Shown in pieces: positions 38,935 to 47,850 of a stretch of DNA of 64,000 nucleotides. A model generated the notes under the pieces. It had not been told where the DNA came from and searched no databases. It worked only from the letters and a program-made list of their open reading frames with translations. Position numbers and translations under genes: made by a program. How positions within the stretch are numbered: the first letter of the stretch is position 1; each line of letters begins with the position of its first letter. Source of the DNA: Candidatus Alcyoniella australis (lineage in GTDB: Bacteria > Lernaellota > Lernaellaia > JAVCCG01 > Alcyoniellaceae); assembly GCA_030765605.1 (NCBI GenBank), contig JAVCCG010000020.1, forward strand, positions 7,039 through 71,038, read 5' to 3'.

Positions 38935-39057
38935 CTCTTCGACGGGAGGGAGACCTCGGTCACATTTTATTTACATAACATGGTTTTTAATGTAGATAAG
39001 GCACAAAGCGTTGAATGCTTAGTATTGCGAACCTGGCGGACACGACGAGGGGATCGG

Positions 39058-40044
39058 TTGAACGTTCTGGCCATTTTACTAATGATCGTACTGATACTGC
39101 TCGTTCTGTTCTTGGCAGTGGTGTTGGTATGGTTCATGGTCGGGAGCATCCCCTCGGGCGAGACGCAGGTGCAAAAACGCGTTAAACGCTCCTCACAGAT
39201 GCGAAAAAAGGGGGATGCCGGCCGCGCCGAGAGTATTCTCTACCTGACCATTAAGGGTAATGGCTGGGATTACCAGAGCTTCCTTATGGAGGTCCGGCGC
39301 AATCCTTCGGCGAACATCGTTAATCTTGCTCCCCGTTTCAACCAGCTGACCCGCAGGCTGCGGCTGACAACGCCGGACATTGAGTTCACCTGGGTCTGGC
39401 CCGCGTTCCTTGAGCTCGGTGAGGTCTTCGTCGCCCAGGGACGTTATAAAAAGGCCGGCCGCCTGTACTACGACCTATTGGGTTTTATCGAGGACCTTTC
39501 AGAGAAACTCAACCGCGAATTTTTGGTCGAGGCCCGTCAGGTCTGCTACGAGGGAGCGGGCAAGGCCTATGCCGAGCTCGGAGAGTTCGAGCAGGCCGTG
39601 GCCTACTACGGCGCGGCCTACGTCGAACGAATTCACCTGCTTAAACTGCGCGATTTCAACATCACCTTACAGGACGAATACCCGCTGAAAAAACACGAGC
39701 AAATCGCTTCGATCCTGCAAAACGTCGGACGCAACGAACAGGAAGAAGACATTTATACGCTAATCAACTCCTACGCCAGGCTCGACATCTCGAGCTTTGA
39801 CCCGGTGCACGCCCAACGCAACGTGGAGGCGCTGTTGCGCGGAATCTCCAACGGCCAGGCCCGCGAGCGCGAGGTCGCCAAGATGCTGCTCAAGGGGATC
39901 ATGGACAAGGTCGGCCAGGACGAATCCGATTCAGCCGGAGGACAGCAACCGGCACAGGCGCGGCACGGCGAGCAAAATAAGAAGGCTGACGATTCGGGAA
40001 AGAAAGAGAAGAAAGAACCTGGAGACGATATCATCTATCTCTGA
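39058..40044 (+). CDS. Membrane-anchored TPR protein
   Basis: 328 residues. A single N-terminal transmembrane helix (residues ~3-27, Leu/Val/Ile-rich) is followed by a helical region with TPR-like pairs, for example FLELGEVFVAQGRYKKAGRLYYDLL and AGKAYAELGEFEQAVAYYGAAY, and a Lys/Glu/Gln-rich disordered tail. The start is taken at TTG 39058 because AGGGG lies five bases upstream and the hydrophobic helix then begins at the N terminus; the open frame reaches back into the previous terminator. It is probably a scaffold in the inner membrane. It lies 63 bases before the Ser/Thr kinase gene. Confidence 0.68.
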   Translation: MNVLAILLMIVLILLVLFLAVVLVWFMVGSIPSGETQVQKRVKRSSQMRKKGDAGRAESILYLTIKGNGWDYQSFLMEVRRNPSANIVNLAPRFNQLTRRLRLTTPDIEFTWVWPAFLELGEVFVAQGRYKKAGRLYYDLLGFIEDLSEKLNREFLVEARQVCYEGAGKAYAELGEFEQAVAYYGAAYVERIHLLKLRDFNITLQDEYPLKKHEQIASILQNVGRNEQEEDIYTLINSYARLDISSFDPVHAQRNVEALLRGISNGQAREREVAKMLLKGIMDKVGQDESDSAGGQQPAQARHGEQNKKADDSGKKEKKEPGDDIIYL

Positions 40045-40107
40045 TTCATTAAGATACATGAGAAACGCGGCGGGCGGAGATCCTCATAACGTTTTTAAAT
40101 AGGAACC

Positions 40108-41511
40108 GTGACAATACAACCTGCGCTGGGCGATAAATACCGCATCGACCGCCGGATCGGCGTCGGAGGGATGGCCGAGGTCTTCCTGGCCACGATTTTA
40201 GGCGCCGAGGGGTTCGAGCGCCGGGTGGTGCTTAAAAGGATCCTGCCGCAGTTCAGCGGCGACCCCAAGTTCCAAAGCTATTTCATCGGCGAGGCCAAGA
40301 CGGCCGCGGCTCTGGATCACGAGAACGTGGTGCGGGTCTTTGATTTCTTCTGCGCGGACAGCGAGCTGACGTTGGTGATGGAGTACGTCGACGGCTGCGA
40401 TTTGGCGCAGCTGATGAACCTCTGTTTTTCCGCCGACCGCCGCATCCCGCTGCCGATGGCGCTGTTGATCGGCCGCAAGCTGTTGCGCGGCCTGGCCTAC
40501 GCCCACGCGCGCGCGGGCGAGGACGGGACGCCGCTGGGGATCGTGCACCGCGACATCACGCCGCGCAACGTACTGCTCGGCCGCGGCGGCGAGGTCAAGG
40601 TGACCGACTTCGGCATCGCGCGCTCCAAGAGTCTGCGCGGCGCGACCCAGGCCGGGGCGCTGCGCGGCAAGATCAGCTACATGTCGCCCGAGCAGGCCCA
40701 CGGCGACCTGGTCGACGCGCGTAGCGACGTCTACTCCGCGGCGCTGGTAATCTGGGAGCTGATTTGCGGAGTGCGCGCCTTTGACGCACCGGACGAGATC
40801 CAGTTGCTCGAGCTGGTGCGCCGGCCCGAACTGCCCGCCGTGGGCAGCCTGCGCGACGATCTCCCGCCGGGGCTCGAACCGGTCCTGGAGCGGGCGCTGG
40901 CCGCCCTGCGCCAGGAGCGTTACGCCGACGCCGGCGCGTTCGAACGCGCCCTGAATAAGGTGATCAACAACGCCGGATTGCAGCCGGACGAACAGCGGCT
41001 GGCGCAGTTCGTCTGCGAGCTGCTCGACGAGGCAACACCGCCGCCGCTCAGCGGCCGCCGCACCGCCACCTTGATCGGCCGCGAGATCAGCGGCGCGCTC
41101 ACCCCCCCGCGTTCCAAGCGGCCCCGGAGACTGACGCGCCCAAGATCGACGGCGCGGACCGCGATCGCTCTGGCGCTCGTCGCGCTGATCGCGACCCTTT
41201 GCTATTCGCTGCTTCGCCCCGATCGGCCCGTTGCGACGGCGACCGTTGCGGCGCCACAGTGGATCGAGCGCGCCCAGGCCGCGCTGCTCAGCGTGCAGAC
41301 CGACCCGGCCGGCGCACTGGTGCTGATCAACGGCGCGCCGTTGGGCCTCAGCCCGATCGACGCGCTGCCGGTGCTGCCCGGAAAGAGCATGATGATCGAG
41401 GCGCTCAAACCCGGCCACCTGCCGGGTTCCCGGCGCGCGAACCTCGTCGCGGGTAAGAATCGCTCGATCACGATCGATCTCTGTGCATATGGGGACAGCC
41501 GCTTCTATTAA
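40108..41511 (+). CDS. Membrane Ser/Thr protein kinase with C-terminal PEGA domain
   Basis: 467 residues. A Hanks-type kinase domain occupies residues ~8-290: Gly-rich loop [14 protein letters not shown], Lys43 in VVLKRI, catalytic HRD at 147-149, DFG at 167-169 and SYMSPEQ in place of APE. A Pro/Arg-rich juxtamembrane linker, one transmembrane helix (~350-368) and a PEGA domain (~390-460, with [20 protein letters not shown]) follow. The PEGA part would face the periplasm and may bind envelope components. The start is GTG with AGGA close by. An FHA-domain regulator at 47847 is a conceivable partner. Confidence 0.92.
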   Translation: MTIQPALGDKYRIDRRIGVGGMAEVFLATILGAEGFERRVVLKRILPQFSGDPKFQSYFIGEAKTAAALDHENVVRVFDFFCADSELTLVMEYVDGCDLAQLMNLCFSADRRIPLPMALLIGRKLLRGLAYAHARAGEDGTPLGIVHRDITPRNVLLGRGGEVKVTDFGIARSKSLRGATQAGALRGKISYMSPEQAHGDLVDARSDVYSAALVIWELICGVRAFDAPDEIQLLELVRRPELPAVGSLRDDLPPGLEPVLERALAALRQERYADAGAFERALNKVINNAGLQPDEQRLAQFVCELLDEATPPPLSGRRTATLIGREISGALTPPRSKRPRRLTRPRSTARTAIALALVALIATLCYSLLRPDRPVATATVAAPQWIERAQAALLSVQTDPAGALVLINGAPLGLSPIDALPVLPGKSMMIEALKPGHLPGSRRANLVAGKNRSITIDLCAYGDSRFY

Positions 41512-41531
41512 GCGGCAACGGCCCTTTTTAA

Positions 41532-41553
41532 AGACGCTTGGCAAGCGGCGTCT
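41532..41553 (+). other. Hairpin in the leader of the glutamate dehydrogenase gene
   Basis: AGACGC and GCGTCT arms enclose a nested CGCTTG/CAAGCG palindrome. It lies between the kinase stop and the AGGAGG of the next gene. It has no T-run on the plus strand; on the minus strand the following run (TTTAAAAAG) is weak. It may be a weak terminator or an mRNA structure. Confidence 0.35.
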
Positions 41554-41576
41554 GAATAATTTTCAGGAGGTTTTCT

Positions 41577-42845
41577 ATGTCCCGCAGTGTAACTATCCAA
41601 AAAAACCCGTTCGAGGTAATGCTGCAGCAGCTCGACAGGGCTTCCAAGCTGCTCAACCTCGACAAGGGAATTATTAACATCCTCTCGCATCCGATGCGCA
41701 CGCTCCAGGTCTGTTTCCCGGTAAAGATGGACGACGGGCGCATCGAAATGTTTACCGGCTACCGTTGCCAGTACAACGATGCGCGCGGCCCGTGCAAGGG
41801 AGGTCTTCGTTATCATCCGGACGTGACCCTGGAGGAGATCACCGCTCTGGCGGCGTGGATGACCTGGAAGACCTCGGTGGTCAACATCCCCTACGGCGGC
41901 GCCAAGGGCGGCGTGGTCTGCAATCCGCGCGAGATGTCGCTGGGCGAGCTCGAGCGGATGACTCGGCGCTTCGCCGCGGAGATCAGCTTCTTTATCGGCC
42001 CGGAGAAGGACATTCCCGCGCCCGATGTCTACACCACGCCCCAGGTGATGGCCTGGATCATGGACACCTACTCGATGTGCCGCGGCTACTCAGTGCCCGG
42101 CGTGGTCACGGGAAAGCCGCTGTCGATCGGCGGATCCAAGGGGCGCGACAAAGCCACGGCCCGCGGCTGCGTGTTCATCATCCAGCAGGCGGCCAAGGAG
42201 CTGGGCATCAACCTGGACAACGCCAGCGTGGCGATTCAGGGCTACGGCAACGCCGGCGCTGTGGCGGCCGAGCTGATGGACGCCATCGGCGCCAAGGTGG
42301 TGGCGGTCTCGGACAGCCAGGGCGGGACCTACAATTCCAAGGGGCTCGACCCGGCGGCGCTGCTGGCCCACAAGCAGCAGCGCGAGCGCGGTACGGTGGC
42401 CGACTGGCCCGACGGCGACCGGATCACCAACGCCGAGCTGCTCGAGCTCGACGTCGACGTGCTGATCCCCGCGGCGTTGGAGAACGTGATCAACAGCGAC
42501 AACGCCGAGCGCATCCGCGCCAAGCTGGTGGCCGAGGCGGCCAACGGCCCGACCCTGCCCGAGGCCGACGACGTGCTGTTCGACAAGGGCGTGATGGTGA
42601 TCCCCGACATCTTGGCCAATGCCGGCGGCGTGACCGTCAGCTACTTCGAGTGGGTCCAGAACCTCAACTCCTTCTTCTGGGAGGAGGACCGCGTCAACTC
42701 CGAGCTGCACAAGGTGATGACCTCGTCGTTCTACGAGGTCTACGAAACATACAAGAAGTACAAGTGTGACATGCGACAAGCCGCGTACATTTTGGCGATC
42801 CAGCGGGTGGCCGAGGCGACCGTGGCCCGCGGATTCTTCCCCTGA
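41577..42845 (+). CDS. gdhA: Glu/Leu/Phe/Val-type dehydrogenase (NAD(P)-dependent glutamate dehydrogenase)
   Basis: Interconverts glutamate and 2-oxoglutarate plus ammonia in the cytoplasm. 422 residues, the size of the hexameric GDH class. The substrate segment [11 protein letters not shown] starts at residue 71, the catalytic Lys110 lies in PYGGAKGGV, and the nucleotide-binding fold carries [17 protein letters not shown] around residue 220. Leucine/phenylalanine dehydrogenases are shorter, which favours glutamate. A strong AGGAGG precedes the ATG, and a terminator follows directly. The symbol is by family; coenzyme choice cannot be read here. Confidence 0.9.
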   Translation: MSRSVTIQKNPFEVMLQQLDRASKLLNLDKGIINILSHPMRTLQVCFPVKMDDGRIEMFTGYRCQYNDARGPCKGGLRYHPDVTLEEITALAAWMTWKTSVVNIPYGGAKGGVVCNPREMSLGELERMTRRFAAEISFFIGPEKDIPAPDVYTTPQVMAWIMDTYSMCRGYSVPGVVTGKPLSIGGSKGRDKATARGCVFIIQQAAKELGINLDNASVAIQGYGNAGAVAAELMDAIGAKVVAVSDSQGGTYNSKGLDPAALLAHKQQRERGTVADWPDGDRITNAELLELDVDVLIPAALENVINSDNAERIRAKLVAEAANGPTLPEADDVLFDKGVMVIPDILANAGGVTVSYFEWVQNLNSFFWEEDRVNSELHKVMTSSFYEVYETYKKYKCDMRQAAYILAIQRVAEATVARGFFP

Positions 42846-42868
42846 TCCGAGGTTAACCGCAGTTGCAG

Positions 42869-42894
42869 ACGCCGGGCCCGCGCCCGGCGTTTTT
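42869..42894 (+). terminator. Rho-independent terminator after glutamate dehydrogenase
   Basis: The stem ACGCCGGGC / GCCCGGCGT with a four-base loop is followed by TTTT, 23 bases past the stop codon. The leftward gene at 42910 converges on it. Confidence 0.92.
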
Positions 42895-42909
42895 CTCATT
42901 GATCGACGA

Positions 42910-43719
42910 TTATCGTCCCAGCAGCCGCAGTAGCTGCAGCACCAGCCGCAGCTTGAGCGGATAGGGACGCAGCAGCGCGCGACCCTGACGGCGCACGGAC
43001 AGCAGCGCGGCCACCCGGCGGCGGCTGCGGCCGACCTCGAGCAGCGTGGCGCGCTCGATGAACAGGTTGCACAGCGGCGGATGCTGACGCGCGGCCAGCG
43101 CGTGCTCGATGGACGCCGTGACCGTAGTAAAACCATCGAGGTCCGCCCCCTCGAGCTGCAGCGCCTCGGAGTCGCAGAGTTCGACGATCCGGCCGTCGTC
43201 CTTGGTCAGCAACAGCGAGGCGTGCAGTCCGCTTGCGCCGTCCTCGAGCACGAACAGGCCGATGCTGCTTGCGTCGGGCCAAAGCATGTTGAACACCCGC
43301 TGCACGCGGCGGAAGCTCGGCAGCCGCAGCCGCCGCGGCGGCTTGGGCCAGTACTGCACACGGCTGCGCACTGTTGCCGTGGCGTCGCGCACTAGACCGA
43401 GGATCTGCTCCACGTAGTCGGCCCGCGGGTCAAGTTGCGATTCCGCGGCAGTGAAAACCGCGCCGATGTCCTCGGGGCAAAGGCAGATCACCAGCTCGGC
43501 GTCGTGCTCCTGGGCCGCCAGGTCGAGGCGTTCCAGGTCGGGCCGCACGCCGCGCAGCACGCCGCGCTGGGAGTGCAGCGCCTTGAGCACCTCGCCGTCG
43601 CGTTGCAGCAGCAGCAGAATCTTGCGTCGGCGACGGCTGCGACCGCCGGAGAACAGCGCTACGAGGTTGGCCCACTGCCGACCGTCCAGCGGTCCCATCA
43701 GCATCTCGGGATGGATCAC
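42910..43719 (-). CDS. Uncharacterised protein, 269 residues
   Basis: A soluble-looking protein with a basic N-terminal part (SGGRSRRRRKILLLLQRDG) and an Arg/Leu-rich C terminus; no family was recognised. Residues ~20-190 suggest an alternating alpha/beta arrangement, for example DAELVICLCPEDIGAVF and SIGLFVLEDGASGLHASLLLTKDD. Its GTG start overlaps the stop of the GH35 gene (GTGA), so it is the distal gene of a three-gene leftward unit with uridine kinase and GH35. Confidence 0.6.
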   Translation of the reverse strand: MIHPEMLMGPLDGRQWANLVALFSGGRSRRRRKILLLLQRDGEVLKALHSQRGVLRGVRPDLERLDLAAQEHDAELVICLCPEDIGAVFTAAESQLDPRADYVEQILGLVRDATATVRSRVQYWPKPPRRLRLPSFRRVQRVFNMLWPDASSIGLFVLEDGASGLHASLLLTKDDGRIVELCDSEALQLEGADLDGFTTVTASIEHALAARQHPPLCNLFIERATLLEVGRSRRRVAALLSVRRQGRALLRPYPLKLRLVLQLLRLLGR

Positions 43720-45764
43720 GACCCCACCTGAAACATCCGCACGCTGTAGGCGTCCAGACCCACGCTCAGCTCGCCGCGGCCGCCGAAGGTCTCGGAGCTG
43801 AAGCAGTCCTTGAGCAGCACCAGCTTGCCCTCAGGCGCGGCCAGGCGCGTGACCCGCGGGCGGTCCGTGGGATTGACCACGAACAGCACTCCTCCGCTGT
43901 GCTCGCCCCAGGGGGTGTGCAGCCAGACGTCGAGGCGGTGGTCCGAGGGAGCGAACGGCCGCGAGGTGCCCGCGAGTTCCTCGATGGCCTCGATCAGGTC
44001 GATCACCCGCGGGAACGGCTCGGAGCCCATCTTGGGCAACAGCTCGGGGACCAGCACGACGCTCCCATCGCCGACCTTGAACAGCGGCACGTCGGGCTCG
44101 GTGAGCAGCATGCGCTCGGGCCGCCGCAGCAGTTGACCCAGCTCGCCGCAGTCACGCATCCGCTCGTCGCGGTCCGGGATCTCCGGGCCGATCACCAGCG
44201 TGCCGCCGGACTCGGCAAAGGCGCGCAGCGAACGCTGGGCCTCGGCCGAGAGGAACTCGAAGGTCGGCGCGGCGATCACGCGGAAGCGCGCCAGGCGCTG
44301 CGGATCGAACTCGGCCTGGGTGATCTGCGCCGGAACTTTCAGCCACTGCAGATGTGCGTACCACGAGTCGAGCTCGATCTGCGAGTCGATGGGCACGCAG
44401 TAGTTCAGTCCGGCTTTGCGTTCGTCGCACAGCTGCTCGGCGTCGAACAGCCCCTCGCTCACCAGGGTCGGCACGGGCGAGAACAGGTTGGCCGCGTGGG
44501 TCAGCCGACCGTAGTCGCGGCTCAGCGCCAGGCCCCACTCGACCCGCGGGCGCATGCGCAGCACGCCGGTGCGCTCAAGCACCGCCAGCAGCCGCCGGAA
44601 GAACTCGTAGTGCTCGGTGCGGATGCGGCCGTTGTTGGTAATCGGCGCGCCATACCAGCGATCGCGGTCGGCGATCATGTAGAAGTTGATCCCCTTGATC
44701 CCCAGCGCCAGGGCGGCCAGCGTCATGAAGCGCTGGTCCTCGAGGGTCAGCGGCGGCCACGCCAGATAGCAGCCCGAGCCGAACTCGGGGATGAACGGGA
44801 AGCGGCTCTGGCCGCAGAGGGTCAGCATTCGCTTGCGCAGCAGCGGATACTGATGGCGCTGCAGATACGAGTCGACCCCGGCCGCGTCGTGGGTCTGCTC
44901 CACCCGCGGCACGTTCAGCGGCGGAGCCAACGCGCCGGGCGGGAAGTTGTGGAACGTAACCAGGCCGCGCACTCCGCGCTCGCGCCACATCCGCAGCAGC
45001 CGGTCCAGGGACCCTGCGATCAACTCCTCCTTGAACTCGACCCAGTCCAGGTACCCGGGCAAGTCGCGCAGCTCGCGCGGATCGTAGCGCTTGGGCATCG
45101 GCACCTTGTCCTGATCGTTTCCGCCGCGCCGCCCTCCGGCGAACTTCTCCCAGCTGTGCCGCGCGTCGGGATGGTAGTCCAAATCGTAGGGCGCGGTACG
45201 GAACAAAAACGAGCATTCGTTGTCGCTCTGGATGGCGACGATCGGGCCCTCGGGCGCCATCTGCCGCCGCAGGATCGGGGCCAGCGCGTCGAAGTACAGT
45301 CCGAGCTCGAGGTAGAACTTCTCCGAGGCGTAGCTCGGGATGTAAAACGCTTTGGGCGGCACCGGCATGGTCGCCGGCGCGTCGCTGGCGGTCCAGGCCC
45401 TGATCTCTGGGTCGTTGAGCACGCGCTCGGGATAGCCGAAGAGGGTCAGCTCGGCGTTGATGTGCGGGCCGGGCCGCACCAGCACCCACAGTCCGCGTTC
45501 GTGGGCCAGGTCGAGAAACCGCGACAGGTCGCGCCGCGGGTCGAGCTTGCCGAAGTCGAACTCGCCGCGCCGGATCTCGTGCACCGACCAGGGGATGTAG
45601 GTGCAAATCAGCTTCAGCCCCATCCCGGCGATGCGGTCGAGCACACCGGGCCAGTCCTGGGGATTATGGCGCCAGTAGTGCACGTCGCCCGAGACCAACG
45701 GCCGCACCTCGCCGCCCGACTTCAATCCCTCGGGCGTGAGCTCGACGATCCGGCGCTCAACCAT
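43716..45764 (-). CDS. Glycoside hydrolase family 35 beta-galactosidase
   Basis: 682 residues. The TIM-barrel half shows the GH35 landmarks in order: SGDVHYWRHNP, then TYIPWSVHEIRRGEFDF, then VRPGPHINAEL, then the acid/base Asn-Glu in QSDNECSF (Glu183). The nucleophile Glu should lie in the segment containing FIPEFGSGCY. No signal peptide is visible, so the enzyme appears cytoplasmic and would hydrolyse imported galactosides. The C-terminal part is beta-rich with a glutamine-amidotransferase-like stretch (GTLVIGPEIPDRDER), as in other GH35/GH42 enzymes. It overlaps the uridine-kinase gene by eight bases. Confidence 0.88.
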   Translation of the reverse strand: MVERRIVELTPEGLKSGGEVRPLVSGDVHYWRHNPQDWPGVLDRIAGMGLKLICTYIPWSVHEIRRGEFDFGKLDPRRDLSRFLDLAHERGLWVLVRPGPHINAELTLFGYPERVLNDPEIRAWTASDAPATMPVPPKAFYIPSYASEKFYLELGLYFDALAPILRRQMAPEGPIVAIQSDNECSFLFRTAPYDLDYHPDARHSWEKFAGGRRGGNDQDKVPMPKRYDPRELRDLPGYLDWVEFKEELIAGSLDRLLRMWRERGVRGLVTFHNFPPGALAPPLNVPRVEQTHDAAGVDSYLQRHQYPLLRKRMLTLCGQSRFPFIPEFGSGCYLAWPPLTLEDQRFMTLAALALGIKGINFYMIADRDRWYGAPITNNGRIRTEHYEFFRRLLAVLERTGVLRMRPRVEWGLALSRDYGRLTHAANLFSPVPTLVSEGLFDAEQLCDERKAGLNYCVPIDSQIELDSWYAHLQWLKVPAQITQAEFDPQRLARFRVIAAPTFEFLSAEAQRSLRAFAESGGTLVIGPEIPDRDERMRDCGELGQLLRRPERMLLTEPDVPLFKVGDGSVVLVPELLPKMGSEPFPRVIDLIEAIEELAGTSRPFAPSDHRLDVWLHTPWGEHSGGVLFVVNPTDRPRVTRLAAPEGKLVLLKDCFSSETFGGRGELSVGLDAYSVRMFQVGS

Positions 45765-46383
45765 CGCGCCTCATCGACTGGCTGATCTTGGAGCAGATGA
45801 TGTCAATCGCCACCTCGTTGTCGCCCCCCTCGGGCACGATCAGGTGCGCCCGCCGCCGCGTGGGGGCCACGTAAAGCTGGTGCATCGGCCGCACCTGGCC
45901 CAGGTACTGCTCGATCACCGACTCGACGCTGCGTCCGCGCTCCCTGACGTCGCGCACCAGCCGCCGAATGAAGCGGATGTCGTCGTCGGTGTCCACGTAG
46001 ATCCGCACGTCCATCAGTTGGCCCAAACGCTCGTCGGCCAAGGCGAGGATCCCCTCGATGATCAGCACCTCGCAGGGCTCGAGCAGCTCGGTCTTTGCAG
46101 TGCGCGTATGCTCGAGATAGCTGTAGACCGGACGCTGCACCGGCCGCCGCTCGAGCAGGGCGTTGAGATGCTCGATCAGCAGCTCGACGTCGATGGCGTT
46201 GGGGTGGTCGTAGTTGGTCGCGGAGCGCTGCTCCAACGGCAGGCGGCTCTGGTCGCGGTAGTAGGCGTCCAGGGGGATCAGCGCCACGCTCGCGCCTGCC
46301 AGGCGCTGCAGGATCTTTTTTGCGATGGTGGTCTTTCCCGAGCCTGTGCCACCGCCGACGCCGATGATCAAGGTCTTGCCCAC
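45757..46383 (-). CDS. udk: Uridine kinase
   Basis: Phosphorylates uridine and cytidine in pyrimidine salvage. 208 residues. P-loop GGGTGSGKTT at residues 10-19, the uridine-binding segment ALIPLDAYYRD, NYDHPNAIDVELL and the conserved VLIIEGILAL are all present. It is the first gene of the leftward udk-GH35-unknown unit, separated by a 54-base gap from the divergent regulator gene at 46438. No signal peptide, cytoplasmic. Confidence 0.93.
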   Translation of the reverse strand: MGKTLIIGVGGGTGSGKTTIAKKILQRLAGASVALIPLDAYYRDQSRLPLEQRSATNYDHPNAIDVELLIEHLNALLERRPVQRPVYSYLEHTRTAKTELLEPCEVLIIEGILALADERLGQLMDVRIYVDTDDDIRFIRRLVRDVRERGRSVESVIEQYLGQVRPMHQLYVAPTRRRAHLIVPEGGDNEVAIDIICSKISQSMRRDG

Positions 46384-46437
46384 GCCGCCTCGCCTTCATA
46401 TTACTGATTGCCGCTTTCTAATCCTGCGTGCTAAATT

Positions 46438-47850
46438 ATGCCATACTTAATGATGTATCCCAACGCGCACAACACAGCCACACGTACGTATAGCGTCCTG
46501 ATATTGGGGAGCTGTGCGCAGGATCGCGAGCGCATCGCCCGGCTGTTGGAACTGCCGATCAGGGTCGAACGCGCAGCGGACGTTAAGGGCCTGACCGAGG
46601 CCCTCGACCGCGGCCCGATGGACATGCTGGTCTACGTCGATTCGCAGGGCACCGAGGGCGGCGACAGCGCGTCGAGCGAGACGGACCGCGCGTTGCGGCT
46701 GATCCTGCGCGAGTCGTCGTCCCGGGTCGAAAAGCTCGCCTTTGTGCGCGACCCCTACTCCGGTCCCGCGGGGATCTGCGCGCTGCCCTGGGGCATGGAC
46801 GACGAAGAGGTCTCCCTGGTGCTCAATCAATGCCTGCTCAAGGCGCGCTGTGCGATCAAGCCCGCGATCCCGCCGTTGCACACCTCGATCGAGTTCTGCG
46901 ACATGGACGAGGTCAAACGCCTGGCAGCGCTGAACTCGCAACAACTGAGCAAGCTGGCGCGCTCGCGCGAGCTGCTGCTGCTGATCGGCGAGACCGGCGT
47001 GGGCAAGCGCACCATCGCCAAGCTGATTCACCGCCACTCCGGGCTGCCCGGATCACTGGTCGAGATCGATCTGTCGTCGGTGAACGAGGAGCAGGCGCGC
47101 GAGGTGCTTTTCGGCCGCACCAATCCGCGTAGCGGCGCGCTGGTCCCCGAATTGGGCGTGTTCGACCTGGCCGAGGAGGGCACGCTGATCGTCAACCTGA
47201 TCGACCGGGCCTCGGTCGAGCTGCTCTCCGAGCTGACCCGCTGCGCCCTTGAACAGCGCTACCGCCGGCAGAACGGCCGGCTCTACTGGCCGGCGCGCTG
47301 CCGGATGATCTTCATCTCGCACATCACCCTCGGCGAGTTGCAGACGCTGACCAAGCTTCCCGAGCCGCTGCAGGCCGCGCTCAAGGCCGCGGCCTTTTCG
47401 GTTCCGCCGCTACGCGAGCGGATGGACGATCTGGGCGAGATCGCCGAGGCGATCTACGGCCAAGTGCGGCGGATGATGGGCAAGTCCGAAGCGCGGCTGC
47501 CGGCCAAGCTCTACAAGCTGCTGTCCAACTACTTCTGGCCGGGCAACATGCTCGAGCTCGCCGGCGAGATGCAGTACCTGGCCTCCCTGCCCTGGGAGCC
47601 CACCGAGGAGGACGTCTTTCCCTGGATCAAGTTCCCGATCCCCTCCCTGCGCAGCAACGGCGAAAACGGGCTGCTGCAGGAGGCGATGGACTGGTTCGAG
47701 GCCGGCACAATCAAGCGCGCGATGTTCTTCAACGACAACCGCGTCGACCTCACGGCCGAGGCGCTGGGCATGCCGATCTCGACCTTCAAATACCGCCTGG
47801 CGAGGTTGCGCAAACGCACCGATGTTAACCGCAAGGCGGACCAAGATTGA
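46438..47850 (+). CDS. Sigma-54-activator-like protein with degenerate AAA+ core
   Basis: 470 residues. The N-terminal ~140 residues look receiver-like but lack the acidic pocket. The AAA+ region keeps Walker A GETGVGK (184-190), but the position of the GAFTGA loop reads GRTNPRSGA and the Walker B stretch reads TLIVNLID instead of the usual LDE. It should therefore neither contact sigma-54 normally nor hydrolyse ATP efficiently. A C-terminal Fis-type helix-turn-helix (~425-460) remains, so DNA binding is likely. It overlaps an intact FHA-type activator gene by four bases. The start is uncertain: ATG 46438 has no ribosome site, and a promoter-like sequence touches it; ATG 46453 is an alternative. 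Confidence 0.75.
   Translation: MPYLMMYPNAHNTATRTYSVLILGSCAQDRERIARLLELPIRVERAADVKGLTEALDRGPMDMLVYVDSQGTEGGDSASSETDRALRLILRESSSRVEKLAFVRDPYSGPAGICALPWGMDDEEVSLVLNQCLLKARCAIKPAIPPLHTSIEFCDMDEVKRLAALNSQQLSKLARSRELLLLIGETGVGKRTIAKLIHRHSGLPGSLVEIDLSSVNEEQAREVLFGRTNPRSGALVPELGVFDLAEEGTLIVNLIDRASVELLSELTRCALEQRYRRQNGRLYWPARCRMIFISHITLGELQTLTKLPEPLQAALKAAAFSVPPLRERMDDLGEIAEAIYGQVRRMMGKSEARLPAKLYKLLSNYFWPGNMLELAGEMQYLASLPWEPTEEDVFPWIKFPIPSLRSNGENGLLQEAMDWFEAGTIKRAMFFNDNRVDLTAEALGMPISTFKYRLARLRKRTDVNRKADQD

Noticed and set aside
43899-45785. Long plus-strand frame over the GH35 gene
   Set aside because: It is antisense to a well-supported GH35 enzyme, with His/Gln/Arg-rich composition and no recognisable domain.
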